A stretch of DNA of 64,000 nucleotides from Diphasiastrum complanatum (taxonomy: Eukaryota; Streptophyta; Lycopodiopsida; Lycopodiales; Lycopodiaceae), in NCBI GenBank assembly GCA_029204225.1, contig MU831982.1:29178-93177 (forward strand). The letters are read 5' to 3'. A program made the position numbers and the translations under genes. Under the pieces are notes generated by a model. It was not told the DNA's origin. It ran no database searches and worked only from the letters and a program-made list of their open reading frames with translations. Positions within the stretch are counted from its first letter, which is position 1. The number at the start of each line of letters is the position of its first letter. This document shows positions 32,803 to 44,045 of the stretch, one piece after another.

Positions 32803-34835
32803 GAAACCCTAATTTCCATGGAAACCCTAGCCTTTCATGCTTTTCAATTTCATGCAACATTAAAAAAAAAGACCATCTTTTGAAAAAATTGTAAAGAACC
32901 CACTACATTTATAAGTTTTCCATTGAAAAAAAAGATGGGATAAAGTGAATTGCATGCGTGCATAAAAAGATTCTATCAACTTATGTTGGTCAAAAGTAGA
33001 ATTCACAAAACACATTTCCTCTATCATTGGTTACGTTCTATATTCTTGCCTCATATTTTCTTGATGCATTGTCTTTCTTTTTTCTTGTAGCTCGTGTGGA
33101 TGTTGATGGTATTATAATGTAGAGTATGCTCCATTGTGTGTCGGTTTTTGGCTTGGGAGGAGGAAGGTGGTCTCTTTTAAAAGATTCCATTCACTTTTTG
33201 CTAGTTCAAGTTTTGTTATGATGTTGTGAGGAGTGGATGACTATGAAATACTAACAATTTTTTTTTTTTGAAATGATAACGATTCAAAAAAGGAATAATA
33301 GTTAGAATCTTTCAAGAAATCTCCTAAAATTTACATCAAGAGATCCGTTTTCAAATTGATATACAACTTTCTTTTTTGTCTAAAATGAATTCTAAAAACA
33401 ATTAATTTCAATGGAAAAACTAAAAGAACTTGCTAGGTTACCAAAGATGAAAGCCACAATTCTAGAAGGATACATTGTGTATTTTTTGGATCCATAATCA
33501 AGAAAATGCCCAATTTTACATCATCTTCACTTAGTCTTTGCCAACTCTGTTCTTGACATATTCCATTTTAGAAGAGTCATATTTTTGCAGTTGAGTCAAG
33601 TTGCAAAATGGCATCTGAATCCTAAATAATATTTATCAAACATTCCTTCACAAATTTTTTTGTGTGCTATAGACCTTTACATTTAGTCATTATAAGACCT
33701 TGTTTTAAAATAAGTACTGTTCACTTTTTCAAACGATTTAACATTTGTGAGTAAAAAATCAAAAGCCAAAAATTCCACATAATTACAGTCATTTTTTTTT
33801 TTTTTAATTTTTTGTCCACTAACATGCTTTACCAAAAGTTACAATATAAGGCTCTAGCCTTTGCACTACAAGATCCATTGACCATTACAACTGAAAAAAC
33901 CATGATGGTGAAGCAAACATATTGGTGTCTATCTTAACCTAGCTCTAGGGTATGCTTTTAGTACAAATATTTGTTATAAACACGGGTCTCCTTATAGAAA
34001 TATGGTTCAAAAACATACTTTTTGCAAGCACTAGTATATGGACATCCGTGCACATAAAAATCTTGTTTACAAAGAATATTTTTTGTGACCATCAAATCGG
34101 GTGCCCATGTTGACAATTATGTGCTAACAGCGAGTATGTCCATGAAATAGTCAACCAACATGGACATTTCCATGGACACTAGTACACGAACATCAGTGGA
34201 CATAAAACTCTTGCTTACAAAGAATAATTTTGCAACCATTGATGCCCATGTTGACAATTTTGTGTTGATGAGGGTATACATATGGAATTGTCAACATGGA
34301 CACCATGGAAATGCCCATATTGACAATTCCATAAACATATTTGTGCTTAGCATGAAATAGTCAACATGGACACCACATATTTATCAATGTGGACAATACT
34401 GCTCATAAAATATACTTCCGATAACCAAGATTTTGGGACTATTGATGTCCATATACTAGCGCTTATAAAAAGTAGTTTTGTAATTCTATATTCAGAAGCA
34501 CAAGTGTTTATAAACTAGTGCTCATGAGAATAATTTTTTGTAGCCTTCTTCTTTATCAACATTGGTGTCCATGAATCAATGCTTGTATAAATAACTTTTT
34601 ATGATCACTAGTGTCCATAAATCGATGCTCATAAATACTTTTTCTATACTTATTTTTTATAGGTATGGGTGTCCCTATATGTAGGAAAGGTAAAAGATAT
34701 CTTTGCTCAATATAGATGGTCACAACATTATGTATGTGTTGAGAATAGACATGTGTATGTTGAGCATCGATTCACAATGTTGCAGACTGTCTATTCTTAG
34801 CATGAATCCATTTATGTTGAACATCGACATGTCAT

Positions 34836-37800
34836 TGTGTGAAATTTTCACGTGTGGGAATGGCACAAAGTGTGATTTGATCTCCTAAGGATTTGTGATT
34901 GCACCTAAATGAAGTGTAGATTGAGAATCAAGATCAAACACTCAATTTGATGGCAAGAGCACTCATCAACATGCATAAAATTAAAATACAAGCACTTTCA
35001 CACACGTGGAGAAGTACACATGAAAAAACTAAGTATGAAAAACAGGTTGCTCTCGGGTAGAGAGAGAAAGTGCCAATCAAGCCTCAAGTAGAGAGAGAAT
35101 CCAATAATGACTAGAAACACCAAACTCATATTGATCTCAAAAAACTTCATACAAATGGATTCATCCTACTAGTATAAACTGGAGGTAGTCCATGCTCAAT
35201 TCCTATTGGACCCCTTTTCTAGCACCTCTTAAATCCTATTGGATGAGTGACTCAACGTCCTCTTGATTTGATTGGACCGTTCTAATGAAACTATCACTTA
35301 TGATTGGGGACCCTTGACCTCATGCCAACACTTTGAATTTGGTCACTCATCAAATCTAAACTTGACACTTGTAGTGAGCCTAACTAGCTCAAGCTACACC
35401 ATAATTGACTTTTTTCCTAATGATGGAAAGACATGTGTTCTTGACTATTTAGCCTCTAAAGCCAAAATTGGCCCAATCAACTTCCTACACATAGATGCTT
35501 GATGAAAAACTTAATCAAACCCCTAAAGTCAACATAAATAGCTTTTGATTTTTCAAACTCCTCCTAAGAAGTTATATATTCTAATAAAACATGGATCTTG
35601 GAATCAATTCAAGATTAGATCTAAACTTGATGAAGGAGCTCTTGAGTAGTGGCTTGGTGAGTAGATCGACAATACATGAAGATGTATCAATGTGCTCCAA
35701 GTGGATCTCTCCTCCAATAAGCTTCTCTCTCACAACATGATGTGCAACTTTAATGTGTTTGCTCCTTGCATGAAATATTGGATTGTTGGCAAGAGTTTGG
35801 GTCGAATGTTGTCACAATAGATCAATGGTAGATCATCCTCCTTGATGCACTTTAGCTCCAATAAAATCCTCTTGATTCAAAGCACCTCTTTTGTTGTTCT
35901 TCCACCATTCTCAAGTTTGCTCAACCTGGATAGTTTGTAGCTTTTGCTAGATTCTTCAGAAATAAGAATTCCTTGGAGAGTTTCTAGATTAGGCAACTCC
36001 TCCTTAATGGAAAAAGACTGAACACGATTATCATAGTCATCTCTCGAGCCATTTAAAATTACTTGAACTAGCTCATCTTGGTTAATAGTAACACCAACAC
36101 AAGAAAGCTCTCTATGTAAATCTTTAACTCTCAGAACATAGTTTGATGCACTCTCTTCACGTCTTTGGAAACTTTGGAAAATCTGATTCCTAAGAGTGAG
36201 TATTCTAGAAGTATTCTTTGCTTCATAGATGGACTTAAGTGCATCCCAAGCTTCTTTGGTTGTAGTGCAAGATCTTATCTCTCTCAGAATTTCATTAGAT
36301 ACATTCATCTTAATGAAATGTAGAGCCATTCTAGCTCTCTTCCTGTACTTAGGAATTTCAACCTGTGCTTGAGGCTCCTCCTCAACACCAAGCACAATGT
36401 CCATAACATCCTGGAGTATTAAAATAGACTCCATTCTGAACTTCCAAATTGAGTAATTAGAAGTATTTAGTCTTTCATTTGCTTCTAGAAGATATCCTCC
36501 TAGAGGTGCCATTTAGATGAAGACTTCTAGTTATTGGACTGCAATATGTTTGAGCTTGTTCTAATCAAACTTAAAGTTGCTGCTTTCTTTCACTATAGGT
36601 ATTTTCAAGGATGTACTACCTTCCTATGTGAAACACTTGCAACTGTATTTGAGATGGATCTCAGATATTCCACAAGACAAGATTATCTAGATCAGACACA
36701 CAAAGTGGATTGAGACACTTTGGCAAGTTTGAATCCTACTTTTGGCACGTGTGAAATGCTTCAAAAGAAAACACTATTGACACTCAAAAGGCTCAAAGGG
36801 TGTTCAATTACTTCAAACTTAGTCTTGATATTCAGTTTCTTGTGAAGGATGCTCAAAACAATGGATTCAGAACAAAGCAAGGTTGAATCAAATCCAAATG
36901 CTATCACTCGCATTTTGGACCTATCCCTATCCTCTTTAAGAGATCATAACTCTTGATAGACACATTAGATTGATTTGGTTTCAATCTCTATGGAAATTAT
37001 AGATCATAAGCTTTCCATCAAGCTATAACATCACTATCTTTGGATCTACTAGCAAGGAGATAAAAGGGACTGAAAATCTCTGATTTTCACACGTGCAGAA
37101 TTCCAGAATTTTGTACTACCACTTTTCAGGTCTGAAAATTCAGCTCCAATCCGATTTGATTCAAATACATTTCAAAGAAAGGTGAGAAAAAGTGCAAAAC
37201 TATTTTTTTGCTTGAATTAGCTCTCAATTTCTTGTACAATCAAAGATGTTAGCATGCAAAGCTTAATTTGGCTCTCATACCATGACAAAATTTCCAGAAT
37301 TCACACGTGTGGAGAATGTCCACAAGTGTGATGGATCTAATTAAGCTTTATGATTAGCATAGTAACCTGATTCTAGATTGATTAACAAGATCTAGTTCAG
37401 AAGATATGGCTTAACCCTAAACCCTAAACCCTAAGCATTAGAATATGATAGCAATAAATCAATAATGAGCAAAAGTACAGGATATCAGTGTATTGGCATT
37501 AGCCTCAACACAAGTTAGAGAGAGAAAGATAGAGAGATAACAAGCAAAAAGTGTGTGGATCCAAATTGGCATGAGATAGCTACAAAGCTTTGGTTCTTCA
37601 TTACAAAATATGAGGAGAGCTACACATATTTATGGAGTTTGAGGTAGCTCGAGGTAGAACCACATCCATCCATCAATAAATGACATCTAGAGTCTATGTG
37701 ACATTTCTCACTTCTCATGCATGAACCTCTACCAACTTTCTCCAATGTCCTAGTTCTAACTAGAAATGTACAAATCATCATGCATGTGTCCATATTACAC

Positions 37801-38065
37801 TTTGTGCATGCCTTGCATGTCACTATGGATCACTTACAATTAATGCATGTGAATTGCCACAAGTTGCTACAAGCACAATTTTGCTAATTCTCTTGCCTAC
37901 AAACTATATGCAAGTTGTACTCATCATTCTAGATATGACATATCCATGTAGCTCGAGTTCTATCTAGGCCAAACTTGGCATTTTGCATTTATGAACAATG
38001 TACTTGCATGGTACAATATTTGTAGCAAGCCTAAAGTCAAGATGGATTATTTTTCCATTTCAACA
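34836..38065 (-). mobile_element. Copia-1: internally deleted Ty1/copia element (unit C)
   Basis: Copy of 17190-20419. LTRs at 34836-35557 and 37283-38065, primer site at 37270-37282, open gag at 35877-36512. Confidence 0.75.
35877..36512 (-). CDS. Copia gag polyprotein fragment, 211 residues (unit C)
   Basis: Translates identically to the unit B gag at 18231-18866, with the same missing zinc knuckle and the same junction to the RNase H tail. Confidence 0.85.
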   Translation of the reverse strand: MAPLGGYLLEANERLNTSNYSIWKFRMESILILQDVMDIVLGVEEEPQAQVEIPKYRKRARMALHFIKMNVSNEILREIRSCTTTKEAWDALKSIYEAKNTSRILTLRNQIFQSFQRREESASNYVLRVKDLHRELSCVGVTINQDELVQVILNGSRDDYDNRVQSFSIKEELPNLETLQGILISEESSKSYKLSRLSKLENGGRTTKEVL

Positions 38066-38893
38066 TGATCTACTATGTATCCCTGGTTGCTACAGTTATT
38101 TGGTGCACTTAACCTAGTCGGTAAACATAAATAGATGATCAAGTATTGTTGAAACAAATACTTGTAGAGTTAATGGACAAAAAAAAGGATTTGGATAAGG
38201 ATCTAAATGTGGTGTTATACATGTATAATTAAGTTCTGCACCTATACATTTGAGATTTCTAAATCATTAGCAATTAAGTTGAATAATCGGTTTATTCTTG
38301 AGGAGGTTAATTGGCAAAACAAACAAGGTGAAGAGAATTCACCAAGAACTGTTTGTTTGGTGTATATTGCTTCTAAGACGCATGAATTGTGAGTCATCTA
38401 AATTCATCAATTTAATAATGTACATAGTGTGAAAGATTTCAGATACTTAAGATCCAATCTACTTGAATGATCTTTGGTTAGAAAGAGAAATACACTACCA
38501 ATCTCAACAATGTAGAAAAATCAGCATCTACACACAATTTGAGATGCAAACACTAATAGAACTTGATCAAACTTGAATGAAATGATTATGTACTGTTGTT
38601 GTCCGTACAAAACCAGTTGCGCCCTCACTCATGCCAGCGGCCCAGAGGGTGGAAGGTGGGGGGCCGCTGGACAGCGCAGCCAGCGAGCAGTGGGGGCTGG
38701 GAGAGGGTACACAAGGGGAGCGGGGGGGGGGGGATTGTACCTCAATCCCCTCTCCCTCCAACTTCTTTTTTGAAATTTTTTTTCAATATAGGGGCCCAAT
38801 GAAATATTGCGCCCCCTTTTTTGACATTCTGAGTTATTCAAAACGACTTTTGAAGGCCGTGAAAAAATAGCTATATTTTCATTTAAAGCTTGA

Positions 38894-40254
38894 TGGGCTG
38901 AATTGATGCAAGAATTCAATCATGAATTCTGTTACATAAGAGGCAGCTCTAATCAAGTTGCAGATGCTCTTAGTCAGATCGGTGAACTGGATGAGTTGTC
39001 ATTCACCCAGATTTCTATGGATCTATATCTTTCGTTGAGAGAAATATGAATCAGATTCCCATTTTGGTCACATTTGGAACATTGTTCAGATCAGAAGAAA
39101 TGTGGACAGTGTTGAGTTAGAAACACAGGGGACTCAACTAACTAAGAAAGATAAGAATATTGTGGAATAGTTCACCATTCGAGATAGATTACTATTTTGG
39201 AATGGAAAAGTCTGTGTACCTGGGGATGATGAGTCAAACGGAAGATTTTGTTTGAATGTCATGACATACCCTGTGGAGGACATCCCAGTATACACAAGAC
39301 TCAGGACATAGTTAAGAGGGAATTTTATTGGCCAAAGCTCAAGCCATATGTCAAGTCATATGTTGTTAAATGCAAGCATTGTCAACTAGCAAAGGCCGAA
39401 CGCCATAAGGCTGGTGGTTTGTTGCATCCGTTAGATATCCCAGATAAGAAATGGGAAAGCATATCCATGAATTTTGTAGTTGGACTTCCAAAGACCCAAC
39501 GACAAAATGATTCTATTTGGGTTGCAATGGATCAGTTAACTAAGTTTGTTGCATTCATACCAGTCAAGTCAACTACAAAGGCTTCTGATTTAGCCCAGAT
39601 CTTTGTTGAGAAATTAATTCGGTTGTAAGGTCTGCCAAGTGATTGTTAGTGATAGAGATCCTAAGTTCACATGTCACTTTTGGTCAACAATATTTCATAA
39701 ACTGGAAACTTCTTTGAGTTTAAAGTTCTGCTGATCATCCTAAATCAGATGGCCAGACAGAAAGGACTAATCAAACTATGGAAGATATTATGAGGACATA
39801 TGTTTCTCACAGACAATCTCATTGGGAATATTATCTCCCACTGGTTGAGTTTGTATATAATAGTAGAAAATATTTTGCTACAAGTTACAGTCCTTTTATG
39901 CTTATGTACGGTTTTGAACCTAGATCTCCAGTAAATGTTGAGACAAAGTCTATTAAGATCCAGAAGGTTGCTGATTTTTTGCATGATATGCAAGAAATGT
40001 TGCAAGTGGCTAAGGATAGTATCTGAAGTGCTTAGGATAGAGTTAAACACTATATCGATTTTAAGAGATCTCCAAGAGATTTTAAAGTTGATGACTAGGT
40101 ATATCTTAGGACTCCAAAAGATTCTAAGACGTTACGTACAGGGAAGCATTATAAGTTGTCTACTCGTTATTGTGGACCTTTCAAGATTGTATGTAGAATT
40201 GGTTCTTTGGCATATGACTCGATCTTCAAGGAAAATCGGATAGAAACAGTTTAA
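38894..40254 (+). pseudogene. Ty3/gypsy RNase H tail and integrase, decayed (unit C)
   Basis: Copy of 8698-10058 with the same inactivating changes. In the zinc-binding part it reads IPCGGHPS, intermediate between units A and B. Confidence 0.85.
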
Positions 40255-40788
40255 GGAGGGAAAAATGTTATGTCCATGACCAATACATAGGATAAAATAT
40301 ACTCCTAGTCCTTGATACATGGTACTCCAGTGAAACAAGCTGTTAGTTATGCCACGTCATACTGGACGTGACCTGAAAGTAACAAATATCCTTGTTAGGC
40401 CCAGAACACATGAAATGGAGTTTAGACAAGGTATGAGACAGTGTATGCATGTGTAGAGTTATCAATAGCAATTCTATGAATAGTTGGTCCATGCATAGGA
40501 CTCTATTCCAGGTAAATCTATGTATAGGGAACCTAGGGCTATGCATGGCTCAGTGCCCAGGATGCTTTTGGCTCTATATAATGGGTCCAAACTCACTCTA
40601 CTCCTCATCATGGTTCTTGATTCATTGCGAGGCTCTCACTCTACATTTATGCTTCTTGTTCCTTGGCTTGGGGGTGAGGCTTCTAGAGATTGATTGGATG
40701 CTTCTACTTGCTTGGGTGGTTTTTCCACAATGTGTTATCCTTTGTGTTTGGGATTTGTAAGTAGAATCTAAGGAGCTTCCCTTATACT

Positions 40789-41517
40789 AAGTATGCTAGA
40801 TCAATCTTAGCAAAGTTTGGCATGAATTATTGTAGAGTTGAAACTCCCATGGAACTAAGTGTAAAAGATTCTAAGGAAAGTGATGAAGCATCCTTTGAGG
40901 ACATCACTACCTATAGAATGCTTATTGGTTCTTTGAAATACTTAACCATCACTAGACTAGATATTAGTTTTTGTGTTGGCAAATTGAGTCAATACATGCA
41001 AAGTCCACTGATATGTCATTGGAAAAGTGCACAAAGGGTATTAAGGTACATCTTGGCTACAAAAGACTTTGGCATAGTTTATGAAAGGACTGATATTTGT
41101 TTGAGAGCATATTCTAACTCAAGTTTTGTAGGTGACAAGATGGATAGAAAATCCATAAGTGCATTTGCTACATTCTTATGTGGAGGAACTACATCTTGGC
41201 TTTCCAAAAAGCAAGATACCATCTCTCTTTCATCAACAAAATCTGAGTATAAAGCTATGACAACAACAACAAAGGAGATTCTTTGTCTTAAAAGGATTTT
41301 GGAGGAGCTTCATGTGATCAAGGATTGAGACATTCCATGCGTATATTGTGACAATCAAGCAGCTCAACAACTTGCAAACAATCCAATCTTCCATGCTCGA
41401 ACCAAGCACATTGAGATTTCACATCATTTCGTGAGGGAGAAAGTGCAAGCAAAGGAGATCAAGCTTACTCATGTTTCATCATCAGATTGCATTGCTGATA
41501 TAGATTTACCAAGCTAG
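40789..41517 (+). pseudogene. Copia-2 reverse transcriptase C-terminus and RNase H (unit C)
   Basis: Copy of 10593-11321 with the same in-frame TGA and the CVYCDN form seen in unit A. Confidence 0.85.
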
Positions 41518-41529
41518 ATTTTTGAGGAG

Positions 41530-42362
41530 TGTGAAAATGTCAAAAATATGCTTCGACAAGGCCAAATCTATGTATATAGTTTGATGACACATGTGTGGAG
41601 CCTATTCCCACATGTGAAATAATTGTACTTTTCATGTAGTATAATCATATAGGTTGTACATATGATTTAAATCAAATTCTAGTGGCTAAAAAGGCCAAAA
41701 TCATATTTTTTAGTCATATGCCACATGGCATCAATCTAGCGATTGCATGAGCCACATCATGAGATTAGGTGTCAAATCCCATGTGTAGAGGTCTACTCAC
41801 ACATGTGGAATAGGCTGATGAAGGCGAATTTGGACTTCTAGAAGGTTTTTTACTAGTTCTCTATATAGTAAGAAAATGGACCAAAGTGCTCAAAATAGAA
41901 AGTTTGATCCAAGTGTCAATTTTGCATGATGAATCATCATATGACAAAGCATCCTCACACATGTGGGATCAGATGTATGATCAGTACCATGAGCTCCAAT
42001 AAATGTATTTATAGAGCCACATTTGGCCATAATCATCAAGCAATACCAATCTTGGTTTTGGAAGCAATTTATTGTCAATCTCTCCATTTGTCTTCATTTT
42101 TCTTGATAGTTTTGAGTTCCTATCATATTGTACTTTGATTTCAGGCTGGAGTCCGTACTTTGACAAGTTTTCACACGTGTGAAACCAGCAAGTACAATTT
42201 TCTTCATTAATGATTGTTCTTGTTAGATGTTCTCATCTAAATTTGATCTAGATTGATCTAAACCTTGTGTAGATTGGTAGATCAATTGTATCTAACATCC
42301 AATCACTCTTGTGGATCATTTTAGGATCCATTCTTGGTCTAATTTTGCAGATTTTCACAACA
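41530..42362 (+). mobile_element. Copia-2 3' LTR (C/D junction)
   Basis: Copy of 11334-12166. The array's last homologous stretch begins in this LTR and continues to 43113. The palindrome is at 42169-42184. Confidence 0.75.
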
Positions 42363-43113
42363 ATTTGGCTAAGGCATGAGCATCCTAAAAGTTGTATATA
42401 CTTATACAAAACCAAAAAAAGACAAGGCTCAAAATTTTGAGCAGAAGATCGAAAAATCCAGTATCGAACTTTTTTAGAATTTTTTGATACCGGATTGACT
42501 CGAATTGATTCGTAAATTTCCGAGTCAATATATATATTTTGATTTGACATATTAGCTTGGGTGCAAAGGGGTAAGCTATCATGATGATGTGCAAAAGAAT
42601 GTGTTGCATCTTTGAATTCTCTTTTTAGCTTTGTCACAAAGTGGTGTAATCATATGCTCATAGATAACATCTCACACGTGGTGAACTTGAGAGAATTTGG
42701 TAAAATAATTTTAAAATGTTGGCTAGGCGAAAAAGGGGTTAGCAACTTAGCTGTCATGATGAGGTGCAAAGAGATTATGTGTCGCTCCTTTATGGACTAA
42801 GACTTGAGAGGGTGGGTAAAGTTTTTTTCAAAGTTTTCACGGGATAGAAACTCCGGAAATTCCTAACATATGGGAGGACAAAGTATTGCTTTTTCCCGTC
42901 CAAGGTAGTGAGCTTTTATGCACAAAAATAGTGGATAAAGAACTTATGAGGAACGAGGAAACATGATTGACATTAAAGCATATGACTATTTCTGCCGATC
43001 TGTAAGTCCTTCCCCCGCCCCACGTAACACCGCCCCGTGTAACAGATGCCTTGCCAGCTCTTCTTCGACTTGGTCCACGCTCTTCGACGACGCAATTCAA
43101 TCTGCCAGCACAC
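42118..43113. repeat. Array unit D, truncated right end of the array
   Basis: From 42118 to about 42612 I see no differences from the other units. From there to 43113 there are about nine substitutions, a 16-bp deletion at about 42616 and 13 extra bases at about 42976. Homology ends at the shared CCAGCACAC (43105-43113), after which the sequence is unique. Confidence 0.9.
42363..43113. repeat. Truncated and partly diverged spacer/leader copy (unit D)
   Basis: Matches 246-999 of unit A. The part to about 42612 appears identical, while 42613-43113 carries about nine substitutions and two indels. It stops before any part of the 173-codon ORF. Confidence 0.85.
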
Positions 43114-43524
43114 GATTTGATTATTCGAAGCCTATGGATGAACTATCGAGCGCATCGAAATGAGCCTTCTTTCCTAGTGCATGATTACGCCTATCAATAA
43201 TTGAACAAAGCTAGACGGAAGTCACGTTCAATCTTTTGGCAACTAACTTTGAAATCATTAGTACTAAAGTGATTTCGTAGCCAAACATCTAGAATGCAAA
43301 GTGATGTATAAAATATTGCAGCATTGAAGTATTCAACAAATCAGACAAAACAATAAGAGATTCATCAGTTACAAATGACTACATATAGGCATACATTCTG
43401 ACATGATACTGAATGGAATAAGAAGATAGATTGATTCAGTAAGTAGCATGTACAAATCAGATGATGAGAGCACAAAGCAATAACAGATAAAAACTCGTAC
43501 TGCTGGTAAAAAAATTGCACTTTG
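43114..43524. other. Unique flank right of the array
   Basis: No gene or repeat recognised. It starts where array homology ends and runs into the copia relic. Confidence 0.6.
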
Positions 43525-44045
43525 ATTATGACAAAATAAAGTTGTCAAAGCATATTGCTTCAAACAAACGTCTGAAAGTAAGTTTTTCAACCATACTACT
43601 TCCTTTGTGGCTTGAGAGGCTATGATATACTCTGATTCAGTAGAAGATAGAGCTACTAAAGCTTGCTTGCGATTGTTCCATAAAATAGGACCATTGTTGA
43701 GAAAGAATGTAAATCCAGAAGTGGATTTACAAGTGTATACATCTCTTGCCCAACTTGCATCCTCTCGCGACAAGTTGAGCTTTTCTTCCATCGATGCTTC
43801 CATCTACCTTGTATATGATTTTGAATATTTATTTGTAATCAACTACAGTTATGCTAATAGGCAATTCGACAATAGTCCAAGTCTGGTTCTTGATAAGAGA
43901 TGAATACTCTTTATCCTTAGCTTCTTTCCAAAGATCGGAATCGGGCTGACTGAGTGCCTCTTCGACAGAAGTCGACTCTTGAACAAGATAAGTTACAGAC
44001 TCGTCAATATACCCTATAGGTGGTCTGAGTCATTTACTGGTCATT
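43525..44045 (-). pseudogene. Copia RT start fused to RNase H, decayed
   Basis: The minus strand encodes the beginning of the copia RT region (LRPPIGYIDES, EEALSQPDSDLWKEAKDKE, LIKNQTWTIVELP; about 44045-43845). It then passes directly to the RNase H region (DASWARDVYTCKSTSGF, WNNRKQALVALSSTESEY, ATKEVVWLKNLL, CHNQSAI; 43803-43525). The roughly 300 codons with the RT catalytic motifs are missing, so this is an internal deletion. CHNQSAI has His where copia normally has the Asp of CDNQSAI. Confidence 0.85.

Larger units (their letters stand above)
24479..42117. repeat. Array unit C (carries LTR-element insertion)
   Basis: Same order as unit B but interrupted at 25878-30957 by a non-autonomous LTR retrotransposon. 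It has 21 CT and 9 CCT repeats and a 12-base G-run. Confidence 0.93.
1..43113. repeat. Tandem array of a ~12-kb composite unit
   Basis: The same segment recurs head to tail with starts at 1, 11922, 24479 and 42118, the last copy stopping at 43113. Copies A and B differ in length by 636 bp. That is fully explained by a 645-bp deletion in A, 6 extra bases in B near 19850, a CT tract 22 bases shorter in B and a G-run 7 bases longer in B. Copy C differs from B by a 5080-bp insertion plus its 5-bp target duplication and by tract-length changes. Single-base differences are sparse. The window starts inside a copia LTR, so unit borders are set by the window edge and the array probably continues to the left. 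A long-read assembly duplication is possible, but the private indels and the private insertion argue that the copies are real and distinct. Confidence 0.95.

Noticed and set aside
1-43113. CRISPR-like or integron-like array
   Set aside because: The repeat unit is about 12 kb and made of plant retroelements; there is no short repeat-spacer structure or bacterial gene.
1-43113. Centromeric satellite
   Set aside because: The period is far longer than typical plant centromere satellites and I see no centromere-specific retrotransposon chromodomain; there is no evidence either way on chromosome position.
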